From: Glaciimonas sp.
GTDB lineage: Bacteria > Pseudomonadota > Gammaproteobacteria > Burkholderiales > Burkholderiaceae_D
Length of the DNA: 64,000 bases
NCBI GenBank assembly: GCA_012927625.1
Contig: JABBOV010000003.1
Coordinates: 372,001 to 436,000 of the forward strand
Reading direction: 5' to 3'
Shown here piece after piece: positions 28,401 through 37,893 of the stretch; the first letter of the stretch is position 1; the number at the start of each line of letters is the position of its first letter. Under the pieces are notes generated by a model, which did no database searches, was not told the DNA's origin, and saw only the letters and a list, made by a program, of their open reading frames with translations. A program made the translations under genes and the position numbers.

Positions 28401-29348
28401 GGCGGCACCGAAATGGGCCAAGGCGTCAACACCAAAGTGGCGCAAGTGGTCGCACACGAACTCGGCATCCGGCTAGCACGGGTGCGCTGCACGGCAACCG
28501 ACACCAGCAAAGTCGCCAACACCTCAGCCACCGCCGCCTCCACCGGTGCCGACCTGAACGGCAAGGCGGCGCAAGATGCGGCAGGCCAGATTCGCTTGCG
28601 ATTGGCGGCATTCGCGGCGCATCAATACGGTGGCGCTGCGGCGGAAGTGCGCTTCGCCGACGATGTTGTCACCAGCAACGGCCACAGCATCCCGTTTGCC
28701 GCACTGGTGCAGAGCGCTTATCTGGCGCGCATACAGCTATGGTCGGACGGTTTCTACGCGACGCCAGGCTTGCACTGGGACCCGAGCACCATGCGCGGCA
28801 ATCCGTTTTCCTACTTCTGCTACGGCGCGGCGGTGTCGGAAGTAATCGTCGATACGCTGACCGGCGAGTGGAAATTGCTGCGCGCCGATCTGCTGTACGA
28901 CGTCGGCAATTCGCTCAACCCGGCCATCGACCTTGGCCAAGTGGAAGGCGGCTTCATTCAGGGCATGGGCTGGCTCACCACCGAACAATTGTGGTGGAAT
29001 AAAGAGGGTAAGCTGATGACGCATGCGCCATCGACCTACAAAATTCCGGCCATCTCCGACTGCCCCGAAGACTTCCGGGTCCAGTTATTCAAAAATCGCA
29101 ATGTGGCAGATAGCATCCACCGTTCCAAAGCCGCTGGCGAACCGCCGCTGTTGCTGCCGTTCTCGGTCTTCTTCGCAATCCGCGATGCGATTGCCAGCGT
29201 GGCGAATTATCGGATCAACCCGCCGCTGAATGCTCCGGCCACCAGCGAAGAAATTCTGAAAGCGGTCGAAGCGGTGGCAGCTGTCGCGCCCTTGCCCCCT
29301 CTCCCGCGCGCGGGAGAGGGCTGGGGAGAGGGAGGTCATTCAGCGTGA
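25455..29348 (+). CDS. xdhAB: Xanthine dehydrogenase, fused small (XdhA) and large (XdhB) subunits
   Basis: 1297 residues from ATG 25455 (MSEAIRFYHRGAIQSVQDVA). Order: plant-type [2Fe-2S] domain (GCAEGDCGACTV near residue 45), second [2Fe-2S] domain (QCGFCTPGF and NLCRCTGYRPI, 109-150), FAD domain (about 180-460), linker (about 480-520), then the molybdopterin domain (ESALLHVLGEATYTDD, GGGFGGKESQ, NTAFRGFGGPQG, and AAGEPPLLLPFSVFFAIRDA with the catalytic Glu). It oxidises hypoxanthine to xanthine to urate. Bacterial XdhA and XdhB are usually separate; here they are joined in frame, with a palindromic element in the linker and a repeat-encoded C-terminus (PLPPLPRAGEGWGEGGHSA). Confidence 0.95.
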   Translation: MSEAIRFYHRGAIQSVQDVAPTRTILQYLREDLHCTGTKEGCAEGDCGACTVVIGELQDGKLTLKAVNACIQFMPTLDGRALFTVEDLKQTDGSLHPVQQAMVDCHGSQCGFCTPGFVMSLWSLYLRHEGQTAALSRREIDTALSGNLCRCTGYRPIIAAAQHMGQLPQVGFNRAAVAQTLQTLQRDDTFNYSYGGQTFVAPRTLAQLIAARAAFPAAHILAGATDIGLWVTKQLRDLNALIYIGHIAELQTISEQDGQLIIGAGVTLNDAYAALCRHYPNELSELWQRFASEPIRNVGTLGGNLANGSPIGDSMPFLIALGAEIVLRGGTGERNLPLEDFYLGYQKNALQAGEFVTAVRVPLLLTQAGQHFRTYKLAKRFDQDISAVCAAFSIALDNGIIHHPRIAFGGMAPTSKRAAKAEAALQGQPWNEATLHNAMAAMADDYAPLSDMRASGSYRMKAAQNLLHRFWLETRPDAPVLNVFSSAGLRACKPVRSDTTDAGTEACTTGAKIGTEIGRPHPHESALLHVLGEATYTDDAPELHGTLHAALGLSEQAHATIRSIDLEAVKTAPGVVAVLTAADIPGLNDCGPILHDDPILADGLVQYAGQPIFAVIATSHDLARRAVRLAKIDYATLPAILTPQAARAAESYVLPPMHLQRGAAAKALASAPQRVKGTLEVGGQEHFYLEGQVSTAIPKEQHGMLLLCSTQHPSEMLHVVAHALGLPVHNITVECRRMGGGFGGKESQSAQWAAVAAIAAHKLQRPVKLRADRDDDMMVSGKRHCFYYEYEVGFDATGRILAAKVEMVLRAGYSADLSGPVATRAVCHFDNAYYLSEVEIHALCGKTNTQSNTAFRGFGGPQGAIAIEYAIDDIARTLGMDALDVRKINFYGNDDASGRNITPYGQKVVDNVIHTLVAELEASSDYCERRAATRSFNAGSPVLKKGIALTPVKFGIAFNLTHLNQAGALVHVYLDGSVLVNHGGTEMGQGVNTKVAQVVAHELGIRLARVRCTATDTSKVANTSATAASTGADLNGKAAQDAAGQIRLRLAAFAAHQYGGAAAEVRFADDVVTSNGHSIPFAALVQSAYLARIQLWSDGFYATPGLHWDPSTMRGNPFSYFCYGAAVSEVIVDTLTGEWKLLRADLLYDVGNSLNPAIDLGQVEGGFIQGMGWLTTEQLWWNKEGKLMTHAPSTYKIPAISDCPEDFRVQLFKNRNVADSIHRSKAAGEPPLLLPFSVFFAIRDAIASVANYRINPPLNAPATSEEILKAVEAVAAVAPLPPLPRAGEGWGEGGHSA
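26908..26980. repeat. In-frame palindromic element in the XdhA-XdhB linker
   Basis: Perfect 23-bp arms (26908-26930 and 26958-26980; arm begins GTAGTGCAGGCCTCC) around a 27-nt loop. The arm differs from that of the element at 12980-13101 at one base, with the complementary change in the other arm. It is translated as about residues 485-509 of the fusion protein, including SSAGLRACK and TEACTTGAK. Confidence 0.9.
29296..29333. repeat. GGGAGAGGG-type palindrome forming the xdhAB 3' end
   Basis: CCCTCTCCCGCGCGCGGGAG followed by AGGG and a second GGGAGAGGG. It is translated into the last residues of the fused XDH; the stop codon is at 29346-29348. Confidence 0.85.
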
Positions 29349-29410
29349 TGCCATCGATCACATTTCATGGATGTTTTTCTCGTGCGTATTGCAAGCCGAT
29401 GCATGATCGA

Positions 29411-29493
29411 CCTCCCTCTCCCCCGGCCCCTCTCCCGCACGCGAATCGCATGGCGATTCGGGCACCAGGAAAAGCCATGCCGGGAGAGGGGAG
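29411..29493. repeat. GGGAGAGGG-type repeat between xdhAB and xdhC
   Basis: 29427-29493 is an inverted near-copy of 23217-23283, including CGAATCGC/GCGATTCG and GGGCACCAGGAAAAGCCATG. It ends 13 bp before the xdhC start codon, so it lies in the leader of xdhC. Confidence 0.85.
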
Positions 29494-29505
29494 AAAATCA
29501 ATCCA

Positions 29506-30537
29506 ATGAATATGAACTGGCTGCAAGCCCTAACCGTTCTGAACACTCCCGCAGTATTAATAACGGTGGCCCAAACAGAAGGTTCCTGCCCACGCGAGGC
29601 TGGCGCCAAAATGCTGGTCACAGCCGAAACCCAATGCGATACCATCGGCGGCGGCCATCTGGAACTCAACGCCTGCAGCATTGCACGCGACATGCTGCAG
29701 CTGCCTGCCGGCACGCTAGTCGCTGAACGCCGATTACAACGCATTGCGCTCGGCCCCAGCCTCGGTCAATGCTGCGGCGGCGTAGTGCATCTGGCGTTCG
29801 AGCGTACCAACCCGAACACCAAATGGCAGGAATTATCCGAAAGATTGCAACACGGGCAGGATAGTTGGCGCGTAGTGGCGCTTGATACTGTCACGCCAAC
29901 CGCCCTGCTCGATGCGGATTCTGTACCGTTGCATGGCGCTGAACCCAACTTCCGTCCGACACTAAACGCCAGCCCGACCAATCGACTGCAACGCGATACC
30001 GCTGGCAAGCGCTGGCTGGTCGATGCCTGCCTGTCGCCACGCCCCCATCTTGTGCTATTCGGCGCCGGTCATGTCGGTGCGGCGCTGGTGCGCGCACTGG
30101 CCGAACTGCCGTGCCGCATAAGCTGGATCGATCAGCGCGACGATCTGTTCCCCGCAGCGCTGCCAGCCAACGTCCAAATCGAAGCGACCGACACGCCCGA
30201 AGCGGTAATCGACGCCGCCGCACCGAACAGCTGTTTTCTGGTGATGACGCACGAGCACGCGCTGGATCAACGGTTAACCGAGCACATCCTGCGCCGCATC
30301 GCGCAACGCAATGATGTGCAATGGTTCGGCCTGATCGGCTCCGGCACCAAACGCGCCCAATTCAGCCATCGGCTGCAAGCACGCGGCATCACGCCAGAAA
30401 CGCTGGCGCGCATGGTGTGCCCGATCGGCCTGCCCGGCATCAGCGGCAAGCAGCCGGCAGTAATCGCCGCCTCGGTGGCGGCGCAATTGCTGGGGGTGTG
30501 GGAACTGTGTGGGCGGCAAATACAAGCAAGGATATGA
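29506..30537 (+). CDS. xdhC: Xanthine dehydrogenase accessory protein XdhC
   Basis: 343 residues. N-terminal XdhC/CoxI domain (MNWLQALTVLNTPAVLITVA, GSCPREAGAKMLVT, IGGGHLELNA, LGPSLGQCCGG) and a C-terminal Rossmann domain (HLVLFGAGHVGAALVRAL ... WFGLIGSGTKRAQF ... CPIGLPGISGKQPAVIAASV). XdhC binds the molybdenum cofactor, promotes its sulfuration and inserts it into XDH. Same operon direction as xdhAB, 157 bp downstream. In relatives guanine deaminase usually follows; here it is 14.5 kb away beyond the CRISPR island. Confidence 0.95.
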   Translation: MNMNWLQALTVLNTPAVLITVAQTEGSCPREAGAKMLVTAETQCDTIGGGHLELNACSIARDMLQLPAGTLVAERRLQRIALGPSLGQCCGGVVHLAFERTNPNTKWQELSERLQHGQDSWRVVALDTVTPTALLDADSVPLHGAEPNFRPTLNASPTNRLQRDTAGKRWLVDACLSPRPHLVLFGAGHVGAALVRALAELPCRISWIDQRDDLFPAALPANVQIEATDTPEAVIDAAAPNSCFLVMTHEHALDQRLTEHILRRIAQRNDVQWFGLIGSGTKRAQFSHRLQARGITPETLARMVCPIGLPGISGKQPAVIAASVAAQLLGVWELCGRQIQARI

Positions 30538-30547
30538 ACAAATTGCC

Positions 30548-30568
30548 ATAGTCCCAAATTGGGACTAT
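30548..30568. promoter_or_regulatory. Putative HigA operator
   Basis: Perfect palindrome with 10-bp half-sites around one central base: ATAGTCCCAA (30548-30557), A (30558), TTGGGACTAT (30559-30568). It ends 9 bp before the higB start codon, where the antitoxin would block transcription or initiation. Confidence 0.8.
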
Positions 30569-30577
30569 CATCCACTT

Positions 30578-30880
30578 ATGCGAATACTTTCACTCCCTAC
30601 ACTGAAAAGCTTCTACGAAGAAACCGCAAGTCACACGGACGCGAAAACGCCCCTCCTTACTTGGCACAGCCATGTTCTTAAAGCGAACTGGCTTGAGCCT
30701 GCCGACGTCAAGGTGGACTTCGGGAACGCCAGCATACTGAAAGAGGGCCGCGTCGTATTTAATATTGTGGGGAATAAATATCGATTAGTGACATCAATCA
30801 ACTACCCGTATGGCATTGTTTTTATCAAATTCATTGGCACCCACAAACAGTATGACGCGATTGATGCGCAAACAATTTGA
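30578..30880 (+). CDS. higB: HigB-family mRNA interferase toxin
   Basis: 100 residues from ATG 30578 (MRILSLPTLKSFYEETASHT). The family signature is clear: WHSHVLKANWLEPADVK, GRVVFNIVGNKYRLVTSINY and IVFIKFIGTHKQYDAID. HigB cleaves translated mRNA at the ribosome. The frame extends upstream to 30509 but that would overlap xdhC and cross the operator. Toxin-first order with higA 11 bp downstream is typical of higBA. Confidence 0.93.
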   Translation: MRILSLPTLKSFYEETASHTDAKTPLLTWHSHVLKANWLEPADVKVDFGNASILKEGRVVFNIVGNKYRLVTSINYPYGIVFIKFIGTHKQYDAIDAQTI

Positions 30881-30891
30881 AGGAAGTGAGC

Positions 30892-31269
30892 ATGAACATT
30901 AAACCCATCAAAACCGTGGACGATCATCGTGCGGCCTTGAAAGAAATTGAAGCGCTGATGACGGCTGAAATAGACACACCAGAAGGTGACCGCCTCGACA
31001 TTCTGGCGACGTTAGTTGAGGCGTATGAATTACGGCATTTCCCAATGGAGTTGCCGGACCCGATTGATGCCATTAAGTTCAGCATGGAACAAAAGGGCTT
31101 AACGCCGAAAGACTTGGAGCCGATGATCGGGCGCTTAAACCGGGTCTACGAAATTCTCGGCGGAAAGCGGCCCCTCACCTTGGCTATGATCTGGCGCCTG
31201 CATGAAGGCCTGGGCATTCCAGCAGAAGCTTTAATCAAGCCTCCACTCAGAAGGGGCGTCGCTGGCTAG
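30892..31269 (+). CDS. higA: HigA-family antitoxin with XRE-type helix-turn-helix
   Basis: 125 residues from ATG 30892, with AGGAAG upstream; the frame also opens at TTG 30877, overlapping higB. The N-terminal half (IKTVDDHRAALKEIEALMTA) wraps the toxin in this family; the C-terminal half is a helix-turn-helix (MEQKGLTPKDLEPMIGRLNR ... LTLAMIWRLHEGLGIPAEAL). It neutralises HigB and represses the operon through the palindrome at 30548-30568. It lies 24 bp from the distal end of the CRISPR array. Confidence 0.93.
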   Translation: MNIKPIKTVDDHRAALKEIEALMTAEIDTPEGDRLDILATLVEAYELRHFPMELPDPIDAIKFSMEQKGLTPKDLEPMIGRLNRVYEILGGKRPLTLAMIWRLHEGLGIPAEALIKPPLRRGVAG

Positions 31270-31293
31270 TTTTTATACCTGTCCTAGTAAGCG

Positions 31294-34200
31294 CGGTTCA
31301 TCCCCACGGTCGTGGGGAACGCGGCTCATAGGTCATGGAATCCTGTACGTGATGCGGTTCATCCCCACGGTCGTGGGGAACGCTGCTATCTTTTTTGATC
31401 ATCGTCCTACCATCCTCGGTTCATCCCCACGGTCGTGGGGAACGCGAAATTGAACCCGAAAACCTGCATATTCCCGGCGGTTCATCCCCACGGTCGTGGG
31501 GAACGCAGTCGAACGCTCTCACCAATTGAGCTATAGGAAGGTTCATCCCCACGGTCGTGGGGAACGCCCTATGACATCGTGCTAATCGGCACGGTATAAC
31601 GGTTCATCCCCACGGTCGTGGGGAACGCAGTTTGAGCGCATGGCAGTCGAATCTCGGCGTCGGTTCATCCCCACGGTCGTGGGGAACGCTGCTCAAAAAG
31701 TTTATCGGTAGGCATATATTCCGGTTCATCCCCACGGTCGTGGGGAACGCTTATTACGCGCCATTCATAGTGCAGATCGACCCGGTTCATCCCCACGGTC
31801 GTGGGGAACGCCGGCACAATCGCTCGACGCGTCCGCGAAATATCGGTTCATCCCCACGGTCGTGGGGAACGCTTTGGTTAATATCGGACGATGAAAGCAA
31901 AAAACGGTTCATCCCCACGGTCGTGGGGAACGCGCTTGCCATACCATCACTCAAATTTGAGAACCCGGTTCATCCCCACGGTCGTGGGGAACGCGCGTGC
32001 TCAAAATCCATTTATTCCGATTTTGCCGGTTCATCCCCACGGTCGTGGGGAACGCGTCGTTTCCCTCTAGTAAGTGTATCGTGTCATCGGTTCATCCCCA
32101 CGGTCGTGGGGAACGCATGATGTGATTAAACTGATCCTCCGATAGCGTCGGTTCATCCCCACGGTCGTGGGGAACGCTGTTAAGGCAGTTTGTTGTTGTA
32201 GCCTGTAGGCGGTTCATCCCCACGGTCGTGGGGAACGCTGATTCGGCATATCAGCGTTGTATCCTGCTGCCGGTTCATCCCCACGGTCGTGGGGAACGCC
32301 GCCGCAGCCAGAATATGGCACAGCATAATATCGGTTCATCCCCACGGTCGTGGGGAACGCTGCCCGTAGTCGAAATTCATTCATTTGGTTTCCGGTTCAT
32401 CCCCACGGTCGTGGGGAACGCAACGCAATCTGTCAATACAGAATAATTTACATCGGTTCATCCCCACGGTCGTGGGGAACGCGTTGCGCAGCTTAGTAAT
32501 TTCAGCATCGTAGACGGTTCATCCCCACGGTCGTGGGGAACGCTTTGTCGTATTTCGTTAATGTTTTTCGACCGTCGGTTCATCCCCACGGTCGTGGGGA
32601 ACGCGGCTCATGCGGCACGACTGGCAATGTCGTTAACGGTTCATCCCCACGGTCGTGGGGAACGCTTCTCTGCTGCTGCGGCAAGTGACATTGCCATCGG
32701 TTCATCCCCACGGTCGTGGGGAACGCTTGATGCCAGTGTATTAAATAATCGCAATGTTCGGTTCATCCCCACGGTCGTGGGGAACGCCTCACTGGTTTCA
32801 GTGAACCAGGGACCCGCTACGGTTCATCCCCACGGTCGTGGGGAACGCTTTGAGCACCACACCGGGCGCTACGCGCAGGGCGGTTCATCCCCACGGTCGT
32901 GGGGAACGCAGAGCACCCGTTAATAGTAATTGGCGCGGTGGCGGTTCATCCCCACGGTCGTGGGGAACGCTGGCATTTGCGTCCCCTGGTGCGTAGTTGC
33001 TGCGGTTCATCCCCACGGTCGTGGGGAACGCCCTAAAACAAAACAACAGTCGATCGCCCTCGCCGGTTCATCCCCACGGTCGTGGGGAACGCGCCAATGC
33101 ATCAGATACGCTCATTACTGCCAACGGTTCATCCCCACGGTCGTGGGGAACGCGTTTAGATTTTCCGTTGCATTACTTTTAAATCCGGTTCATCCCCACG
33201 GTCGTGGGGAACGCTGCTACCAATCCTGAATTAACTATTTGTAAAGCGGTTCATCCCCACGGTCGTGGGGAACGCGGTTGCTGTTAATGGTCGTCTCGAC
33301 CAAAAATCGGTTCATCCCCACGGTCGTGGGGAACGCGGAACAGGAGGCGACGAAGCTTGCCCAGAATACGGTTCATCCCCACGGTCGTGGGGAACGCAGC
33401 GGCAACTAATCCAGACAGCGTTAGAGCATCGGTTCATCCCCACGGTCGTGGGGAACGCGCGATATACCCGGCCAACTTATGCGCGCCATTCGGTTCATCC
33501 CCACGGTCGTGGGGAACGCGGCGTGACATGGTGCAGCAGCTGCAGAACGAACGGTTCATCCCCACGGTCGTGGGGAACGCAGATTCTCCCTCGTCATCAA
33601 GACGTGAGTAGCCGGTTCATCCCCACGGTCGTGGGGAACGCAACAGTTCTCCCCTGCCTGGGCTCCCCTCGGGCGGTTCATCCCCACGGTCGTGGGGAAC
33701 GCTTTTTTAATTTGCTCATAACTCATTAACCTGCCGGTTCATCCCCACGGTCGTGGGGAACGCGTAGCGGTGCTGATCACCTGGGCTGGATTCGCCGGTT
33801 CATCCCCACGGTCGTGGGGAACGCTTTTATATGACACTCACTACTGGCACAATTATCGGTTCATCCCCACGGTCGTGGGGAACGCTGCACCGCCTGGAAG
33901 CGGATATAAACAGCGTACGGTTCATCCCCACGGTCGTGGGGAACGCCTTGGCTGCTTGCTGTAACGTGCGAAGATCGTCGGTTCATCCCCACGGTCGTGG
34001 GGAACGCCCGTAACCGCGCCGGAAATCACCCTCTCCGGTCGGTTCATCCCCACGGTCGTGGGGAACGCGTTTCCAGTGAAGTTCCAGAACTCAATCTGGC
34101 CGGTTCATCCCCACGGTCGTGGGGAACGCGAACCTGGGTGCGGCATACACTTCCATTATGTCGGTTCATCCCCACGGTCGTGGGGAACGCGGCTTGATAG

Positions 34201-35105
34201 CGTAAAGAGCATGAATAGAGTTCGGTTCATCCCCACGGTCGTGGGGAACGCCATGCAATTGTGATTGCACAGTCTTACAATTTCGGTTCATCCCCACGGT
34301 CGTGGGGAACGCAAAATCATGGTGGATAGTCCGAAGTATGACGGCGGTTCATCCCCACGGTCGTGGGGAACGCTGCAACAGCCTTCGAGTATTCTGCACT
34401 AAACCCGGTTCATCCCCACGGTCGTGGGGAACGCGTAGGGTGTACTGTCCCCAATTCGTTATCAAACGGTTCATCCCCACGGTCGTGGGGAACGCACCCC
34501 AAGTGGCTTCATAAGCTTTACTGAATACGGTTCATCCCCACGGTCGTGGGGAACGCTTAAAAAGCACAATTCGGGCGTATTGCCGAAACGGTTCATCCCC
34601 ACGGTCGTGGGGAACGCTGTACAAGAGGGTGTTCAATGAGGAGTGGGGACGGTTCATCCCCACGGTCGTGGGGAACGCATCTGCATGAATTACAAACAGA
34701 GTATTCGTACCGGTTCATCCCCACGGTCGTGGGGAACGCCTGGACGGGCATCCATAGCACATTAAAGGAACCGGTTCATCCCCACGGTCGTGGGGAACGC
34801 TTGTTTTTCCCGGCGAAAACTGCGCGCAGGCACGGTTCATCCCCACGGTCGTGGGGAACGCTTATTCATAATATGCTAGCATAGAATAATTGACGGTTCA
34901 TCCCCACGGTCGTGGGGAACGCTAACAATGTATTCCAATCAATATTAATCCACGCGGTTCATCCCCACGGTCGTGGGGAACGCGTTCGAAGGCTGGCAAG
35001 CAGCCCGCGCACAGCCGGTTCATCCCCACGGTCGTGGGGAACGCCCAGCCGGCAGATCGGCACGCATTGACTGGCGCGGTTCATCCCCACGGTCGTGGGG
35101 AACGC
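31294..35105 (-). CRISPR. Type I-E CRISPR array, 63 repeats and 62 spacers
   Basis: 29-bp repeats at a 61-bp period; on the minus strand the repeat reads GCGTT-CCCCAC-GACC-GTGGGG-ATGAACCG, a 6-bp stem with a 4-nt loop and the 8-nt crRNA handle. Repeats start at 31294, 31355, 31417 and then every 61 bp to 35077. All spacers are 32 nt except one of 33 nt (31384-31416). Repeats appear identical apart from the terminal base of the one at 31539-31567. The cas genes and leader lie at the high-coordinate end, so transcription runs on the minus strand and the newest spacers are near 35 kb. The near-perfect repeats and many spacers point to an active system. Plus-strand ORFs through the array are artefacts. 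Confidence 0.99.
31507..31538 (-). other. CRISPR spacer derived from a tRNA gene
   Basis: On the minus strand the spacer contains TAGCTCAATTGGTGAGAGC, a textbook tRNA D-arm (positions 8-25), preceded by part of an acceptor strand and followed by the 5' anticodon stem. It ends at the invariant T33. The source is a phage, plasmid or chromosomal tRNA; the anticodon is not included. Confidence 0.8.
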
Positions 35106-35212
35106 ACCAAATATAAACTATTGATTATTAAGGCTTATATCAGGACTCAATTTTCTACCGAATTTTTACATCAATTTAACTTGTTAAAGAACGATCCTGC
35201 TAATACTCCCAA
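35106..35212 (-). promoter_or_regulatory. CRISPR leader with IHF site
   Basis: AT-rich leader between cas2 and the first repeat. On the minus strand AATCAATAGTTTA (35126-35114) matches the IHF consensus WATCAANNNNTTR at every position, starting 9 bp from the leader-repeat junction. In type I-E systems IHF bends the leader here so that Cas1-Cas2 inserts new spacers at the first repeat. The array promoter must also lie in this stretch. Confidence 0.8.
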
Positions 35213-36401
<1,189 letters not shown>

Positions 36402-36404
36402 GGG

Positions 36405-37118
36405 TTAGTCGCCTTCAATTTTTTTCACCAAAAGCAAGCCACACCCGAATGCTTTGGCATGGCCTAGGCCGTTAAATAACGCCTGTTGGAACAATGTGGG
36501 ATTGGTGACCAAAAGCTCTCCTGAAAAATCCACGGTACTAAACCGAATATGGCGCTTGCCTGCTCTATTTTGCGCATAGGCGTCCACGCTGGCTGCTATT
36601 ACTGCAAACCCATTACTGCTTGCGCGTGACTGCAGCCAGTCGATACAGGACTTCTGTACCAACTCATACAACAAAGGCTTGTTATCTTCGTCCGACCACT
36701 CCTTCCATTTCGCCTCTGCATTGAATCCGCGCTCAACCAGTAGCTGTTTTTTTGTGTGCATCACAACGTCATGGCGCTGGGGTTTACCGGCGTTGTTTTT
36801 CTTGGTCACCACTGGATTGGCGCAAAGTTGAAAGGATAAACGCTGGCCTTCCAGCAATTGCGGATCATAGCTTCTGCTTTGTACCTGCCACGCCTCGCTA
36901 AACGCTGTGGGCGGGCGTTGCGAAACCACATAAAACCGCGGAATCTGCGCAATTTCATGGCGACGAAAAATAAAATCGCGTGACTGTTCCGCATTGCTGG
37001 GGAAAAATTGCCATAACCATTGATGCTCTTCGTAGGGCGATTGTGCTAACGGTTTTGCCAATTCATACGCGGCTTGTCGTCGTAAATTTTCTATAGGTGT
37101 AATCACACTGAAATACAT
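36405..37118 (-). CDS. cas6e: Cas6e (Cse3/CasE) crRNA endonuclease
   Basis: 237 residues with two ferredoxin-like folds. The probable catalytic His is His32 in YEEHQWLWQFFP, aligned with His20 of E. coli Cas6e. The C-terminal Gly-rich loop NGLGHAKAFGCGLLLVK is the family signature. It cuts each repeat just 3' of the hairpin, leaving the 8-nt handle ATGAACCG, and stays bound as a Cascade subunit. It should also process the degenerate repeats at 41456-41545 if their hairpins are recognised. Confidence 0.96.
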   Translation of the reverse strand: MYFSVITPIENLRRQAAYELAKPLAQSPYEEHQWLWQFFPSNAEQSRDFIFRRHEIAQIPRFYVVSQRPPTAFSEAWQVQSRSYDPQLLEGQRLSFQLCANPVVTKKNNAGKPQRHDVVMHTKKQLLVERGFNAEAKWKEWSDEDNKPLLYELVQKSCIDWLQSRASSNGFAVIAASVDAYAQNRAGKRHIRFSTVDFSGELLVTNPTLFQQALFNGLGHAKAFGCGLLLVKKIEGD

Positions 37119-37123
37119 GGCGT

Positions 37124-37888
37124 TTATTCCTTCACTAGCAAAGCGATATGTTCACGCCGGTCGGTAAACTGCCAACCACGGCGTGTAATCACTTGGTCTT
37201 TACGATTGACACTCAAGTTGCGTTGCACGCCTATAGTTGCCAAATCATCTGTGCCAAAATCATCGCCCCAGGCAATTTTTTGAACAGGCTGATTTTCTGG
37301 CTCGTGATGGTTTGGCAATTTCTGCTGACAGAGCTTTGATAATTGTTGTTGGTAATCCGAGAATGCAGTGTTGATGGCGTCTGCGTTCAAGATGCAAGGG
37401 TGCAAAGGCACGGCAATCGGGCAAGACTTGCGTCCCAAATACAGCACGAACTTGGGGTTTTTTAATGCCTCTGCTAACTGCAGCAAGGAATAAGGCGCGT
37501 TCGCACCGATTTGCACAGCCACCAGCGCTGCAGCATCCTGACGATAATCTCGGCTCGATAAAATGGTATTGAGGTCTTGCTTGGGCAATGACAATTCATC
37601 CCGTCGCGTCGCGTGTGGCCGTTTTTTCAAATCGGTGCGACTTGGCACTTGCGCAGTATGGTAATCGCGCAACAAGCGGCCTTGGTTCAAGACCCCCACT
37701 GCCAGACGATAGCTGATACGTAACGCCGTTTGTGCGGCGTCATCATCACGGTCAATCCCTAGCGCCGCCGCCAGCAAACCTTGTATGGCGGATTGGCTCG
37801 GATATTCCGCGCTAGGCCGATATTCACCGACGGCCACTTCGCCCCAAGAGGACAAGGGCGCTTGCAGTTGAAAAATCAAGGTTTCCAT
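37124..37888 (-). CDS. cas5e: Cas5e (CasD) Cascade subunit
   Basis: 254 residues. N-terminus METLIFQLQAPLSSWGEVAV with GEYRPSAEYPSQSAIQGLLA is characteristic of Cas5e (L-x-A-P-L-x-x-W-G; P-S-x-S-x-x-x-G-L-L-A-A-A-L-G). It binds the crRNA 5' handle and links Cas7 to Cse1. The gap to cas7e is 5 bp and to cas6e 5 bp, so it is inside one operon. Confidence 0.95.
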   Translation of the reverse strand: METLIFQLQAPLSSWGEVAVGEYRPSAEYPSQSAIQGLLAAALGIDRDDDAAQTALRISYRLAVGVLNQGRLLRDYHTAQVPSRTDLKKRPHATRRDELSLPKQDLNTILSSRDYRQDAAALVAVQIGANAPYSLLQLAEALKNPKFVLYLGRKSCPIAVPLHPCILNADAINTAFSDYQQQLSKLCQQKLPNHHEPENQPVQKIAWGDDFGTDDLATIGVQRNLSVNRKDQVITRRGWQFTDRREHIALLVKE

Positions 37889-37893
37889 AGCGT

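Noticed and set aside
27141-28457. 438-residue minus-strand frame inside xdhAB
   Set aside because: Antisense shadow of the molybdopterin domain, which is conserved in the plus frame.
31632-34884. Many long plus-strand reading frames with repeated [19 protein letters not shown] and GSSPRSWGT blocks
   Set aside because: These are three-frame translations of the CRISPR repeat; they have no ribosome sites and no relation to proteins.
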